A DNA stretch of 64,000 bases from Massilia terrae (GTDB taxonomy: Bacteria > Pseudomonadota > Gammaproteobacteria > Burkholderiales > Burkholderiaceae_D). The stretch is from positions 248,001 to 312,000 of the forward strand of contig NZ_JANUGU010000005.1 in assembly GCF_024753145.1 (NCBI RefSeq), in the 5' to 3' direction. The notes beneath the pieces are model-generated. The model was not told the origin of the DNA. It saw only the letters and a program-made list of their open reading frames with translations, and made no database searches. Below, piece by piece: positions 50,686 to 60,966 of this stretch. Made by a program: the position numbers and the translations under genes. Every line of letters starts with the position of its first letter. Position 1 is the stretch's first letter.

Positions 50686-51900
50686 TTACGGAGTGAGCGT
50701 GAAGTTCACGCCGGTCTGGTTACCCTTCGACAGATCGACCGCTGCGACCGACTTCGTGGTGTAGCCGGTGGCCGAGGCTTCGAGCGAATACACGCCCGGG
50801 GTCACGCCGCTGGCGGCATTGAACGCGAGCGGCAGCGTGGTGCTGTAGGCAGCATACTGCGGCGCCGCCAGCGGCAGGTTGGCCAGGGTGTAGGCATTGG
50901 TCAGGTCCACGCCCTGGTACTTGATCGCGACCGGGCCGGAGGCCAGTGTCTGCTTGGCGGTCACGAACGGCGTCGCGGTGGCACTGACCGGGTTCAGTGT
51001 CACGCTGCCGCTGACCGAACCGGTGGCCGACTGCGCCAGCGCGATCGGCGCGGCGGCGGTGCTGACCGAGGTGTTGCCGGTGGCGGCGACCGGCACGGCG
51101 GAGATCACCGAGGCGGCGCTGTTGTCGGAGGTGATCACCAGGTCGTAATTACCGGCCGTGAGGTGCGAGACCACAAACACGCCAGTCTGCACGTCAGGCG
51201 TGGTGGAAGCGATGATCTGCCCATTCTGCTCGGCCGCGATCATCACGTGGTGGGTCAGCGCGGCGGCGGCGATCACGCCCGAGATGCCGTTGTTCGCGGC
51301 CGGCACCAGGGTCAGCACCGGCTTGAGCGCGTAGCTGCCATTGCCCTTGCTGACCACCGATTTGCAGGCGTCGAAGTCGATCACGAGGTTGGTGGTGGCG
51401 CCGGCGGTCACGTCGAAGCCGCCATTGATCTTGATGCCGCTGGTGACGCCGCTCGGGGTGTCGAGCGCCAGTTCGCCGGTGCTGCCGGTACGTACCACGG
51501 TGTTGGCGGTGCCGCTGGAGTTCGCATCCAGCACCAGGCGCACCTGGCCGTAGTGGCCGGCGTCCAGCGAGCCCGTTGCCAGCGTGTCCACCACGCCGTT
51601 GGTCAGCGACAGCAGGTTGATCTTGCGCGCCGGGCTCAGCGGCAGGCTGAGCCAGCTGGCGTCGGTATCGGACGCGGTATCGCTCTTGTTGACCATCACC
51701 TTGGTCACGGTGACGTTGACGGAATCAAAGCCGCAGGCCGGCGCATCGGTCAGCGCGACGGCGACCGTACCGGTGCTCGACGTGACGGTCGGCGTGGTGG
51801 TCGACCCCGACGACCCGCCACCGCCGCCGCAGGCCCCGAGGACCGCCGCAGCCAGCGCGCTCCCGGCCAGCAGGCCGACTTTGGTGAGTTGTTGTTTCAT
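50686..51900 (-). CDS. DUF4382 domain lipoprotein
   Basis: A 404-residue exported lipoprotein. The signal ends in the lipobox LGAC (Cys24), followed by a flexible GGGGGSSGSTTT linker. A DUF4382-type domain follows: GTVAVALTDAPACGFDSVNVTVTKVMVNKS and INLLSLTNGVVDTLATGSLDAGHYGQVRLVLD. The C-terminal half looks like one or two carboxypeptidase-regulatory-like beta domains (ISGVIAAAA, VSHLTAGNYDLVITS, GVYSLEASATGYTTKSV). It is probably on the outer membrane, binding something at the surface, but the role is unknown. ATG at 51900 with AAGG upstream; the frame to 51924 is not needed. Confidence 0.82.
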   Translation of the reverse strand: MKQQLTKVGLLAGSALAAAVLGACGGGGGSSGSTTTPTVTSSTGTVAVALTDAPACGFDSVNVTVTKVMVNKSDTASDTDASWLSLPLSPARKINLLSLTNGVVDTLATGSLDAGHYGQVRLVLDANSSGTANTVVRTGSTGELALDTPSGVTSGIKINGGFDVTAGATTNLVIDFDACKSVVSKGNGSYALKPVLTLVPAANNGISGVIAAAALTHHVMIAAEQNGQIIASTTPDVQTGVFVVSHLTAGNYDLVITSDNSAASVISAVPVAATGNTSVSTAAAPIALAQSATGSVSGSVTLNPVSATATPFVTAKQTLASGPVAIKYQGVDLTNAYTLANLPLAAPQYAAYSTTLPLAFNAASGVTPGVYSLEASATGYTTKSVAAVDLSKGNQTGVNFTLTP

Positions 51901-52041
51901 TATGTGCCTTTCAAAAATCGCCATGGGAGGGTGAAATTCATGTACATATCGTATATTCCTTCATGCAATTTTGCAGCCCGCACACGGGGATTGAAACGTC
52001 TGCTTACAACAGTTACCGAACTGTCGCCGCGTTCAGCAACA

Positions 52042-54789
52042 TCAGTGTGCCTGCTCCCAGTTGGGGCCGACGCCGGTCTCGGCCAGCAGCGGCACCTTGA
52101 GCGTCGCCACGCCTGACATCAGTTCCGGCAGGCGCGCCTTGACCAGCTCCAGCTCGGCCTCGGGCACTTCCAGCACCAGTTCGTCGTGCACCTGCATCAC
52201 CATGCGGGTGCCCAGGCCCTCGCGTTCGATCCAGCCCTGCACCGCGATCATCGCCAGCTTGATCAGGTCGGCGGCCGTACCCTGCATCGGCGCATTGATC
52301 GCCGCGCGTTCGGCGGCGGCGCGGCGCGGGCCGTTGGGCGAATTGATCTCGGGGAGCCACAGGCGGCGGCCGAACACGGTCTCGACGTAGCCGCGCTGCT
52401 TGGCTGCGAGGCGGGTCTCGTCCATGTACTGCTTCACGCCGGAGAAGCGGTTGAAGTAGCGCTCGATATAATTCTGCGCGGCGGAGCGCTCGATGCCGAG
52501 GTTGGACGCCAGGCCGAATGCGCTCATGCCGTAGATCAGGCCGAAGTTGATGACCTTGGCGTAGCGGCGCTGCTCCGACTGCACCTCTTCCTGCGCCAGG
52601 CCGAAGATTTCGGCGGCGGTTGCGCGGTGGATGTCGGCGCCTTCCGCGAACGCGCGCAGCATCGCCTCGTCGCCCGAGATGTGGGCCATGATGCGCAGCT
52701 CGATCTGCGAATAGTCGGCCGACACGATCACATTGCCCGGCCCCGCCACGAAGGCTTCGCGGATACGGCGGCCTTCGGCGGTGCGCACGGGGATATTCTG
52801 CAGGTTCGGGTCGTTCGAGGCCAGGCGCCCGGTGACGGCCACCGCCTGCGCGTAATTGGTGTGCACGCGGCCGGTGTTCGGGTTCACGCCCTTGGGCAGT
52901 TTGTCGGTGTAGGTCGACTTCAGCTTGGACAGGCCGCGGTGCTCCAGCAGGATTTTCGGCAGCGGATAGTCCTCGGCCAGCTTCTGCAGCACTTCCTCGT
53001 CGGTCGACGGCGCGCCGGTGGCGGTCTTCTTGATCACCGGGAGCTGCAGCTTGCCGAAGAAGATCTCGCCGATCTGCTTGGGCGAGCCGAGGTTGAACGG
53101 GCCGCCGGCCAACTCGTAGGCCTGTTGCTCCAGCTGCGCGATGCGCGTGGCCAGTTCGCGGCTCTGCTGATCCAGCAGGGCGGCGTCGATCAGCACGCCG
53201 TTGCGCTCGATCTTCTGCAGCACCACCTGGGTCGGCAGCTCGATATTGCGGTACACGTACTTCAGGCCTTCGTTGCTCTCGACGTGAGGCAGCATGCTGT
53301 GATGCAGGCGCAGCGTGATGTCCGAATCCTCGCCCGCGTACTCGGTCGCGCGCGCCAGCTCCACCTGGTCGAAGCAGATCTGGTTGGCGCCCTTGCCGCA
53401 GACATCGACGTAGGGAATGGTGGTGTAGCCGAGGTGGCGCATCGCCATCGTGTCCATGTCGTGCGGCTTGTGCGACTCGAACACGTAGGACTGCAGCAGC
53501 GTGTCGTGCTCGATCCCGCGCAGCTTCACGCCGTGGTTCTCGAACACGTGCATGTCGTATTTCAGGTTCTGGCCGAGCTTGGGCTTGTCCGGATTTTCCA
53601 GCCACGGCTTCAGGCGCTCCAGCACCAGCTCGCGCGGCAGCTGCTGCGGCACGCCGGCGTAGCGGTGCGCGACCGGGATGTAGCAGCCCTTCTCCTTTTC
53701 CACCGACAGCGAGATGCCCACCATTTCGGCCTGCATCGGGTCGAGCGAAGTGGTCTCGGTGTCGACCGAGGTCAGCGCGGCGGCGTCGATGAGCGCGATC
53801 CACTTGTCCAGCTGCTCTTCGGTCAGTACGGTCTCGTACTCGCCGCGGATGATCGGCATGCCCGGCAGCGTGGCCTGGGCGCCTTCCGGCGACGACAGCG
53901 GCGCGGCCGGCGCGCCGGCGGTGCCGTTGCGGGCGGTGAGCTCGCGCAGCATGGTCTTGAAGCCGTAGCGCTCGAAGAAGGCGACCAGCGCCTCGCGGTC
54001 TTCCGGCCGGCCGATCAGGCTTTCTTCGAACGAAATCACGTGGCCGGCCAGGTCGCAGTCGGTCTTCACGGTGATCAGTTCGCGGCCCTTGGGCAGCCAT
54101 TCCAGCGCGGCGCGCAGGTTCTCGCCGACCGCGCCGGTGATGGTGTGCGCGTTGGCGATCACGCCGTCGAGCGAACCGTGCAGGGTCAGCCACTTGAGCG
54201 CGGTCTTCGGGCCGCACTTGTTCACGCCCGGGACGTTGTCGACGGTGTCGCCGATCAGGGTCAGGTAGTCGATGATGCGGTTGGGCGGCACGCCGAACTT
54301 GGCCAGCACGCCGGCTTCGTCGAGCTTATCGTTGGTCATGGTATTGATCAGCATGACCTTGTCGTTGACCAGCTGGGCCAGGTCCTTGTCGCCGGTCGAG
54401 ACGATGGTGTCCATGCCCTTCGCGTACGCCTGCACGGCCAGGGTGCCGATCACGTCGTCCGCTTCCACGCCGTCGACCATCAGGATCGGCCAGCCGAGGA
54501 AGCGCACGGCCTCGTGGATCGGCTCGATCTGCTTGCGCAAATCGTCGGGCATCGAGGCGCGCGTGGCCTTGTACTCGGGGTAGAGATCGTCGCGGAAGGT
54601 CTTGCCGGAGGCGTCGAAGACGCAGGCGATGTAGGCCGCCGGATAATCGGCGCGCAGGCGGCGCAGCATGTTGACCATGCCGTGCATCGCCCCGGTGGGG
54701 AAGCCGTCCGGGCTGCGCAGGTCGGGCAGCGCATGGAAGGCGCGATAAAGGTAGCTGGAACCGTCGACTAGGAGCAGGGTATTTTGCAT
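52042..54789 (-). CDS. polA: DNA polymerase I
   Basis: A 915-residue three-domain repair and replication polymerase. The N-terminal 5'-3' exonuclease domain begins LLVDGSSYLYRAFHALPDLRS and has VSTGDKDLAQLV with LIGDTVDNVPGV. The middle 3'-5' exonuclease domain retains its acidic motif (VDTETTSLDP, about residue 340), so proofreading should be active. The polymerase domain has motif A VSADYSQIELRIMAH, motif B RRYAKVINFGLIYGMS and motif C MQVHDELVLEVP. Full length; ATG at 54789. Single gene, divergent from a DUF2782-like gene. Confidence 0.98.
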   Translation of the reverse strand: MQNTLLLVDGSSYLYRAFHALPDLRSPDGFPTGAMHGMVNMLRRLRADYPAAYIACVFDASGKTFRDDLYPEYKATRASMPDDLRKQIEPIHEAVRFLGWPILMVDGVEADDVIGTLAVQAYAKGMDTIVSTGDKDLAQLVNDKVMLINTMTNDKLDEAGVLAKFGVPPNRIIDYLTLIGDTVDNVPGVNKCGPKTALKWLTLHGSLDGVIANAHTITGAVGENLRAALEWLPKGRELITVKTDCDLAGHVISFEESLIGRPEDREALVAFFERYGFKTMLRELTARNGTAGAPAAPLSSPEGAQATLPGMPIIRGEYETVLTEEQLDKWIALIDAAALTSVDTETTSLDPMQAEMVGISLSVEKEKGCYIPVAHRYAGVPQQLPRELVLERLKPWLENPDKPKLGQNLKYDMHVFENHGVKLRGIEHDTLLQSYVFESHKPHDMDTMAMRHLGYTTIPYVDVCGKGANQICFDQVELARATEYAGEDSDITLRLHHSMLPHVESNEGLKYVYRNIELPTQVVLQKIERNGVLIDAALLDQQSRELATRIAQLEQQAYELAGGPFNLGSPKQIGEIFFGKLQLPVIKKTATGAPSTDEEVLQKLAEDYPLPKILLEHRGLSKLKSTYTDKLPKGVNPNTGRVHTNYAQAVAVTGRLASNDPNLQNIPVRTAEGRRIREAFVAGPGNVIVSADYSQIELRIMAHISGDEAMLRAFAEGADIHRATAAEIFGLAQEEVQSEQRRYAKVINFGLIYGMSAFGLASNLGIERSAAQNYIERYFNRFSGVKQYMDETRLAAKQRGYVETVFGRRLWLPEINSPNGPRRAAAERAAINAPMQGTAADLIKLAMIAVQGWIEREGLGTRMVMQVHDELVLEVPEAELELVKARLPELMSGVATLKVPLLAETGVGPNWEQAH

Positions 54790-54964
54790 AGGGTGGCGAT
54801 GTGGTGGTGGGACGCTCGCGCGCCGCGCTCGATCTGCGCATTATCGCAGAATCCGGCATGGGAAAAACGCAAGCTTGCAGGGTTCGTATATGGGGGCGGT
54901 GCGCCAGTTTTCACTGGCTCGCCACGGCTTTGCTACAATGAACAAAACGATAAAGGTGAATATC

Positions 54965-55429
54965 ATGTCGCGCTCCAGCCTGATTCTCAAACTTGCGCCG
55001 CTCGGCCTGCTCGCGTGGTCCGCGTTGGCCGCTGCCCAGCAGCAAGCGCAAACCCCAACCACGCCGCCCCCGGGCGACAAGCCGCCGCGCCTCGAACGCA
55101 TCGAGCCGGGCAGCGACGTCCCGGCGACCACCATCCCGCCCAAGGGCGGCACCCAGATCAAGGAACGCAAGGAAGGCGGCGTCGTTACCGAGGTCGAGGT
55201 ACAGGCCGGCCCCAGCCACTACACGATGCGCCCCGCCCACCCGGCCGGCACCGGCCAGCCCGGCACGGTCGAAACCAACAGCGGCGTACGCGCGCCGCAG
55301 TGGCAGGTGCTGGAGTTCGACCTGAACAAAAAGCGCAAGCAAGCCAGCGAACAGCCGGCGGCCGCCGCACCGGCCGAGGAGCTCGCTCCCGCCGAGGTGC
55401 CGCCGCCACCGCGCCCGGCGCAGAAGTAA
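54965..55429 (+). CDS. Exported proline-rich protein, DUF2782-like
   Basis: A 154-residue exported protein. The signal peptide is followed by a proline-rich linker, a short core TQIKERKEGGVVTEVEVQAGPSHYTMRP and a C-terminal tail rich in Ala, Pro and Glu. The core and the position between polA and thrB resemble DUF2782 proteins of betaproteobacteria. No function is known. I chose ATG at 54965, with AAGGTGA seven bases before it; an ATG at 54938 would add nine residues. It is likely co-transcribed with thrB. Confidence 0.68.
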   Translation: MSRSSLILKLAPLGLLAWSALAAAQQQAQTPTTPPPGDKPPRLERIEPGSDVPATTIPPKGGTQIKERKEGGVVTEVEVQAGPSHYTMRPAHPAGTGQPGTVETNSGVRAPQWQVLEFDLNKKRKQASEQPAAAAPAEELAPAEVPPPPRPAQK

Positions 55430-55502
55430 ACTGGCAACCCATCCGTGCGCGCAGCGATGCGCGCATCCCGCATAGCTACCGACTTTTACCTTTTGCTTGA
55501 AC

Positions 55503-56462
55503 ATGGCAGTATTCACCACGGTCACGCTGGATGACCTCACCCAGTGGATCAGGCAGTTCCCCCTCGGCCAGGCGCGCGCGCTGAAAGGCATTGCGAGCGG
55601 CATCGAGAACACCAACTACTTCCTGACGACCGAGCGCGGCGAATACGTGCTCACGATTTTCGAAAACCTCGATTTCGCGCAGCTGCCGTTCTACGTGCAG
55701 CTGATGGCGCACCTGGCCAGGCGCGGCATCCCGGTGCCGGACCCGGTGGCCAACGACCAGGGCGAACTGGTGGTGCCGCTGCAGGGCAAGCCCGCCGTCA
55801 TCGTCAGCAAGCTGGAAGGCGCGTCGCAGATGGACCCGCAGCCGGTGCACTGCGCCGAAGGCGGCCGGATGCTGGCGCGGATGCACCTGGCCGGGCGCGA
55901 CTTCCCGCTGCGGCAACCCAACCTGCGCGGCCTGGACTGGTGGCTGGAGACGGCGCCCAAGGTCATGCCATTCCTGTCGGCCGCCAACGAGGCGCTGCTG
56001 GCAACCGAAATCGCGTACCAGAAAGCGTTTGCCGATACCCCCACCTACCGCGGCCTGCCGCGCGGCCCGGTGCACGCGGACCTGTTCCGCAATAACGTGA
56101 TGTTCGTGGGCGACAAGCTCACCGGCTGCTTCGACTTCTATTTCGCGGGCTGCGACACCTGGCTGTTCGACGTCGCGGTCACGGTCAACGACTGGTGCAT
56201 CGACCAGGCCACCGGCGCGCTCGACGCGGCGCGCACGGAGGCGATGCTGGCGGCCTACCAGGCGGAGCGCCCGTTCACGCCGGAAGAGCGCGAAGCCTGG
56301 CAGCCGATGCTGCGCGCGGCCGCGCTGCGCTTCTGGCTGTCGCGCCTGTACGACTTCCACCTGCCGCGCGAAGCCGAAATGCTGACGCCGCACGACCCGA
56401 CCCATTTCGAGCGCATCCTGCGCGACCGCCTGGCCCTGCAGGCGCCGGAGCTGCCGGCATGA
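55503..56462 (+). CDS. thrB: Homoserine kinase (ThrB of the APH-fold type)
   Basis: A 319-residue kinase that phosphorylates homoserine for threonine synthesis. It belongs to the aminoglycoside-phosphotransferase fold used for ThrB in betaproteobacteria and pseudomonads, not the GHMP type. The start [16 protein letters not shown] with [15 protein letters not shown] is diagnostic. The catalytic loop is [14 protein letters not shown] and the metal site [20 protein letters not shown] at 55503 is used rather than a TTG two codons earlier. It overlaps the next gene by four bases. Confidence 0.94.
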   Translation: MAVFTTVTLDDLTQWIRQFPLGQARALKGIASGIENTNYFLTTERGEYVLTIFENLDFAQLPFYVQLMAHLARRGIPVPDPVANDQGELVVPLQGKPAVIVSKLEGASQMDPQPVHCAEGGRMLARMHLAGRDFPLRQPNLRGLDWWLETAPKVMPFLSAANEALLATEIAYQKAFADTPTYRGLPRGPVHADLFRNNVMFVGDKLTGCFDFYFAGCDTWLFDVAVTVNDWCIDQATGALDAARTEAMLAAYQAERPFTPEEREAWQPMLRAAALRFWLSRLYDFHLPREAEMLTPHDPTHFERILRDRLALQAPELPA

Positions 56463-57229
56463 GCAGCCTGCCCGCGCGCACCGGCCTGGATTGGCTCAAG
56501 CAAGGCGCGGCCCTGTTCCGCAAGCAGCCGGCCGGGCTGACCGCGCTGCTGTTCGCGAACTTCTTCATCAGCATCCTGCTGGCGTCGCTGCCTGTGCTCG
56601 GCCAGTTCGCGGCCGTGATCCTGATTCCTTCGCTGTCGATGGCATTCATGCAGGCCTGCCTGATGATCGAGAACGGCGAGACGGTAACCCTGCGCGTGCT
56701 GGCGACCGGTTTTCGCAAGCCGGCGGTGGCCGAGCTGTGCAAACTCGGCGTGGTGTACCTGATCGTGTCGGGCGTGCTGACGCTGCTCTCCGGTGTGCTG
56801 ATCAATGACGCCTTCTGGCAGCAGTTGCGCGACCAGGGCTCGGTGCCGCAGAAGCTCGATATCGCGCCGCGCGACATGCTGGGCATGCTGGCGCTGTTCG
56901 TGATCGACCTGTCGGCGCTGATCTCGCTGGCGTTCGCGGCGCCGCTGGTGTACTGGGAGAAGATGGGACCGGGAAAGGCGACGTTCTACAGCTTCTTCGC
57001 GGTGGTGAAAAGCGCACGCGTGTTCGTGGTGCTGCTGGGCGCGTGGTTCGGGCTGTTCTGCCTGGCGTCGCTGTTCATCACGCTGGTGCTCGGGCCGCTG
57101 CATATCGCGCAGGCGGTGATGTACGGGATGCTGTTTATCTTCGTGCTGTTGCTGCAGTGTGCGATCTACGTTGGCTACCGCCAGATTTTCGGCAAGCCAA
57201 TCGAGCCTGCGCCCGCCCACTCTGTATAA
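56459..57229 (+). CDS. BPSS1780 family membrane protein
   Basis: A 256-residue protein with about six membrane segments, beginning [25 protein letters not shown], the signature of the BPSS1780 family of betaproteobacteria. Hydrophobic blocks include [54 protein letters not shown] and [24 protein letters not shown]. The function is unknown. Start ATG overlaps the thrB stop, so the two are coupled. Repeat copy 8 begins directly at its stop codon. Confidence 0.87.
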   Translation: MSSLPARTGLDWLKQGAALFRKQPAGLTALLFANFFISILLASLPVLGQFAAVILIPSLSMAFMQACLMIENGETVTLRVLATGFRKPAVAELCKLGVVYLIVSGVLTLLSGVLINDAFWQQLRDQGSVPQKLDIAPRDMLGMLALFVIDLSALISLAFAAPLVYWEKMGPGKATFYSFFAVVKSARVFVVLLGAWFGLFCLASLFITLVLGPLHIAQAVMYGMLFIFVLLLQCAIYVGYRQIFGKPIEPAPAHSV

Positions 57230-57335
57230 CCGTCGTCCCCGCGCAGGCGGGGACCCATGGACCATTCGAACAGCCGCACCGGAGGCCGCGTGCCTGCCAA
57301 CTCAGCATGGGTCCCCGCCTGCGCGGGGACGACGG
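57230..57335. repeat. Palindromic intergenic repeat, copy 8 (two hairpins)
   Basis: Left arm CCGTCGTCCCCGC ... GGGGACCCATG and right arm CATGGGTCCCCGC ... GGGGACGACGG, about 45 bases apart. The inner stem is CCCCGC instead of CCCGGC, with the matching change on the opposite side of each stem, so pairing is kept. It occupies the whole gap between the convergent BPSS1780 and uvrD genes. Confidence 0.88.
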
Positions 57336-57338
57336 ATT

Positions 57339-59648
57339 TTAGAGCCGTTCGAGCTTCGCCACCGACAGGTCCAGCACCTTCATCCCCGCCGCGCCGAAGT
57401 TGATCTGCGCGCGCGCCGCTCCCGCCCCGCCTTCGATATTGACGATCACGCCTTCGCCGAACTTGGCATGCGCCACCGACTCACCGATCCGCCAGCCGGA
57501 GCTGTGGCCCGACTTCTGCGTGATCTGCTTGGCGATCTTGTTGTCCACGCCGCCATTGCGGAACTCGGCGTCATCCCAGGCCGTCGTCGACTTGCGGTTG
57601 GCGAACCAGTTGCCCTGCACCCGCGGCGACAGCCACTTGAGCGACTCCTCCGGCAGCTCGTCGAAGAAGCGCGACTTCATGTTGAAGCGCGTCTGCCCAT
57701 GCAGCATGCGTTGCTGGGTGAAGCTCATGTACAGGCGGCGCCGCGCGCGCGTGATCGCCACATACATCAGGCGACGCTCCTCGTCCACGCCATCGGCCTC
57801 GCGCGAGCTGCTCTCGTGCGGGAACAGGCCTTCTTCCATGCCGGTGATGAACACCGCGTCGAACTCCAGGCCCTTGGCCGAGTGCACCGTCATCAGCTGC
57901 AGCGCTTCCTGGCCGGCCTGCGCCTGCGCGTCGCCCGCTTCCAGCGATGCGTGCGACAGGAAGGCCGACAGCGGCGACATCACGGTCGCCAGCGGCGCAT
58001 CGGCGTCAAGAATCGCGACGCCGTCTTCGGTCACGATCTGCTCGCCCGCGACGGCGGCGGCTTGCGGGCCGAGATGCGCCGGGGCCTGCTGGCCGAAGCC
58101 CTCTTCCTGCACGAACTGCGCAGCCGCGTCGACCAGCTGTTCCAGGTTTTCGATGCGGTCAGCGCCTTCCTTCTCGGTGGCGTAGTGCGTCAGCAGCGTG
58201 CTGCGTTCGAGGACCACGCGCACCATCTCCGGCAGCGGCAGGTTTTGCGTTTCGAAGCGCGCGCCCTCCACCAGCTTGACGAAGGCGCCCAGCGCGGAGC
58301 CGGCCTTGCCGGTCATGTAGGGCACCGCCGCGTACAGCGAAATCCCGTACTGTTCGGCCGCGTTCTGCAGCAGCTCGATGCTGCGCGCGCCGATGCCGCG
58401 CGTCGGGAAGTTCACCACGCGCAGGAAGGCGGAGTCGTTGTGCGGGTTGTCCATCAGCTGCAGGTAGGCGATCGCGTGCTTCACCTCCGCGCGCTGGAAG
58501 TAGCGCAGGCCGCCGTACACGGTGTACGGCATGCCGGCCGCGAACAGCGCGTGCTCGATCACGCGGCTTTGCGCGTTCGAACGGTACAGGATGGCGATTT
58601 CATTGCGCGGCGTGCCGTCCGCCATCAGGCTCTTGGCTTCCTCGATGATCCATTGCGCCTCCTCGAGGTCCGACGACGATTCGTACACGCGCACCTGCTC
58701 GCCCTGGCCGGCGTCGGTGCGCAGGTTCTTGCCGAGGCGGTTGCGGTTGTACGAGATCAGGTAGTTGGCGCTGTCGAGGATGTGGCCGTGCGAGCGGTAG
58801 TTCTGCTCCAGCTTGATCAGGTTGGTGACCTTGAAGTCGCGCTCGAAGGCGCTCATATTGCCGACGTTCGCGCCGCGGAAAGCGTAGATGCTCTGGTCGT
58901 CGTCGCCCACCGCGAACAGCGCGCCGCCCTGCCCTTCGCCGTAGCCGGCCAAAAGCTTGAGCAGCTTGTACTGCAGGTCGTTGGTGTCCTGGAACTCGTC
59001 CACCAGGATGTGGCGGAAGCGCGTCTGGTAGTGGTGGCGCAGCGGCTGGTTGCGCGACAGGAGCTCGTAGGTGCGCAGCAGCAGCTCGGCGAAATCGACC
59101 ACGCCTTCGCGCTGGCACTGCTGGTCGTACAGCTCGTACAGTTCGACGAACTTGCGCGTGATCGGCTCGTGCGCTTCGACGTCCTGCGCGCGCAGGCCCT
59201 GGTCCTTCGCGTTGTTGATGAAGTAGAGCAGGTCCTTGGCCGGGTATTTTTCGTCGTCGACATTGTTGGCCTTGAGCAGGCGCTTGATCATCGACAGCTG
59301 GTCTTGCGTGTCGAGGATCTGGAAGGCCTGCGGCAGCGCCGCGTCGCGGTAGTGGGAGCGCAGCAGCCGGTTGCACAGGCCGTGGAAGGTCCCGATCCAC
59401 ATGCCGCGCGTATTCACCGGCAGCATCGCGGACAGGCGGGTCAGCATCTCCTTCGCCGCCTTGTTGGTGAAGGTCACCGCCATGATGCCGCTCGGGCCGA
59501 CCTGGCCGGTCTGGATCAGCCAGGCGATGCGGGTGGTCAGCACCCGCGTCTTGCCGGAGCCCGCGCCGGCAAGGATCAGTGCGCTCTGGGGCGGCAGCGT
59601 GACGGCGGCCAGTTGTTCGGGATTCAGCTTATGAAGGAGATTCTGCAT
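57339..59648 (-). CDS. uvrD: ATP-dependent DNA helicase UvrD/Rep family
   Basis: A 769-residue superfamily 1A 3'-5' helicase for nucleotide-excision and mismatch repair. Motif Q is LNPEQLAAVTLP, Walker A AGAGSGKT (about residues 27-34), motif Ia VTFTNKAAKEM, motif II LVDEFQDTNDLQ, motif III VGDDDQSIYAFRGA, motif IV-V around EQNYRSHGHIL and TVHSAKGLEFDAVFITG, motif VI LMYVAITRARRRLYMS. The C-terminal Tudor-like tail (VAHAKFGEGVIVNIEGGAG) fits UvrD more than Rep. ATG at 59648. It lies downstream of the M56 gene. Confidence 0.95.
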   Translation of the reverse strand: MQNLLHKLNPEQLAAVTLPPQSALILAGAGSGKTRVLTTRIAWLIQTGQVGPSGIMAVTFTNKAAKEMLTRLSAMLPVNTRGMWIGTFHGLCNRLLRSHYRDAALPQAFQILDTQDQLSMIKRLLKANNVDDEKYPAKDLLYFINNAKDQGLRAQDVEAHEPITRKFVELYELYDQQCQREGVVDFAELLLRTYELLSRNQPLRHHYQTRFRHILVDEFQDTNDLQYKLLKLLAGYGEGQGGALFAVGDDDQSIYAFRGANVGNMSAFERDFKVTNLIKLEQNYRSHGHILDSANYLISYNRNRLGKNLRTDAGQGEQVRVYESSSDLEEAQWIIEEAKSLMADGTPRNEIAILYRSNAQSRVIEHALFAAGMPYTVYGGLRYFQRAEVKHAIAYLQLMDNPHNDSAFLRVVNFPTRGIGARSIELLQNAAEQYGISLYAAVPYMTGKAGSALGAFVKLVEGARFETQNLPLPEMVRVVLERSTLLTHYATEKEGADRIENLEQLVDAAAQFVQEEGFGQQAPAHLGPQAAAVAGEQIVTEDGVAILDADAPLATVMSPLSAFLSHASLEAGDAQAQAGQEALQLMTVHSAKGLEFDAVFITGMEEGLFPHESSSREADGVDEERRLMYVAITRARRRLYMSFTQQRMLHGQTRFNMKSRFFDELPEESLKWLSPRVQGNWFANRKSTTAWDDAEFRNGGVDNKIAKQITQKSGHSSGWRIGESVAHAKFGEGVIVNIEGGAGAARAQINFGAAGMKVLDLSVAKLERL

Positions 59649-59697
59649 CCAGCCATTATACCGCCGGGGGTCGGCCGCCGCCGCTGTTGCCAGCCTG

Positions 59698-60966
59698 TTA
59701 TTGGCCCGGATTCTGCGCGCGCGGCGCAGCCTCGTTCACCAGCAAGGCCAGGTCGAAACGCTTGTCGGCGCCGCCCACGGAAACGGCGATCTTTTCGCCG
59801 AGTTTGCCCATGAGTCTGGGATGGTAATGCTGGTCGCCGGATGTCAGGTCCACGTCGATCATGTACGTCTTATCAAGCGCACTGACGGGCGTGATGACGA
59901 AGGCGGCGCGCCAGTTTCCCTTTTCGATGCCGAACTGGCCGCCGGCCGCTTCGATCAGGTGAGGCGATTTCTCGCCAGCCTTCTGGTCGATCGTATCGGC
60001 CGTGACGCGTGTCACGGCATCGGATTCGTTCATGTTGAGGATCATGATGTCATACAGGGGCTTGCCCGGCGCCGCGGGTTCGCTCGCCCGCGCGGCAATG
60101 CCCGCGTAAGCGCCGCCGGCAATCATGGATGCCACGAGCACGCGGCCGATCAGGCGCCGCTTTGCACGCGGCTGGTTCTGCAGGGTCATGAAACGCTCCT
60201 TTACGGGATGGTTGAATCGCCAGCTGCAGGCGACGGTGGTGGGTGCTGCGCTTGCAAGCGATTGCGATTTCAGCAGGGCCTGCGCGTAGCTGCGCAGCAG
60301 GCCGGGATGGCGGCGCAGCACGGCGGCGTCGCAGGCCATTTCCTGGTCGGCACGGAAGAACACGGCCGCGGCATGCACCAGCGGGTTGAACCAGAACAGG
60401 CACTGCAGCGCCGCCTGTAGCAGGTTCACGAAGACATCGGCGCGGCGCGCATGGACACGTTCATGCGCGATGATCAGGGCCTGCTCCTGCTCCGTGTAGC
60501 GCTGGGCGAAATCGGAGGGGACGATGATTTTCGGCCGCCACAAGCCAAGCAGCACAGGGCCGCTGGCGGGCGAGTCGCTGTAGAACAGGCGACCGGCCGG
60601 CGTCAGCTCGCCCAGCCCGCGCACAAAGCTGCGGTGCGCGCGCCAGAACCAGAGCGCCAGCGCCACCGCGCCGAGGCACCACAGCGCTTGCAACGCACCG
60701 ACCCCGTGCACGCCCGCATGCCTGGCCGGCGCGGCCAGCAGCTCGGTCGATGCCCGGATCACCGCCACCACCGTCGGGCGATGCTGCACGGCCATTCGCG
60801 GCAGCAAGGCCACGCCGATCAGGATCGGGACCAACAGCCACGCCTGGTAGGCCAGCGTGGCGCCGAACAGCTTGCGGAGCGGCCAGCGCAGGGCCAGCAC
60901 GAACACAATGGCGGCGCTGGCTGCCACGCAGGCATCCAGCAGGTGAGTCCACCAGTCAATCGCCAT
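59698..60966 (-). CDS. M56 family (BlaR1/MecR1-like) membrane metallopeptidase
   Basis: A 422-residue protein with several N-terminal helices and a cytosolic M56 protease domain with zinc motif HERVH (168-172) in EQALIIAHERVHARRADVF. Unlike BlaR1, the C-terminal part is not a penicillin-binding domain. After another membrane helix (about 268-285) comes a domain of about 130 residues with beta character (YDIMILNMNESDAVTRVTAD, AFVITPVSALDKTYMIDVDL) that I do not recognise. It overlaps the BlaI-type repressor gene by 11 bases and presumably cleaves it on a signal sensed outside. Confidence 0.88.
   Translation of the reverse strand: MAIDWWTHLLDACVAASAAIVFVLALRWPLRKLFGATLAYQAWLLVPILIGVALLPRMAVQHRPTVVAVIRASTELLAAPARHAGVHGVGALQALWCLGAVALALWFWRAHRSFVRGLGELTPAGRLFYSDSPASGPVLLGLWRPKIIVPSDFAQRYTEQEQALIIAHERVHARRADVFVNLLQAALQCLFWFNPLVHAAAVFFRADQEMACDAAVLRRHPGLLRSYAQALLKSQSLASAAPTTVACSWRFNHPVKERFMTLQNQPRAKRRLIGRVLVASMIAGGAYAGIAARASEPAAPGKPLYDIMILNMNESDAVTRVTADTIDQKAGEKSPHLIEAAGGQFGIEKGNWRAAFVITPVSALDKTYMIDVDLTSGDQHYHPRLMGKLGEKIAVSVGGADKRFDLALLVNEAAPRAQNPGQ

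Noticed and set aside
52186-54771. An 861-codon plus-strand open frame opposite polA
   Set aside because: It mirrors polA, whose motifs are complete; the translated product is compositionally biased and matches nothing.
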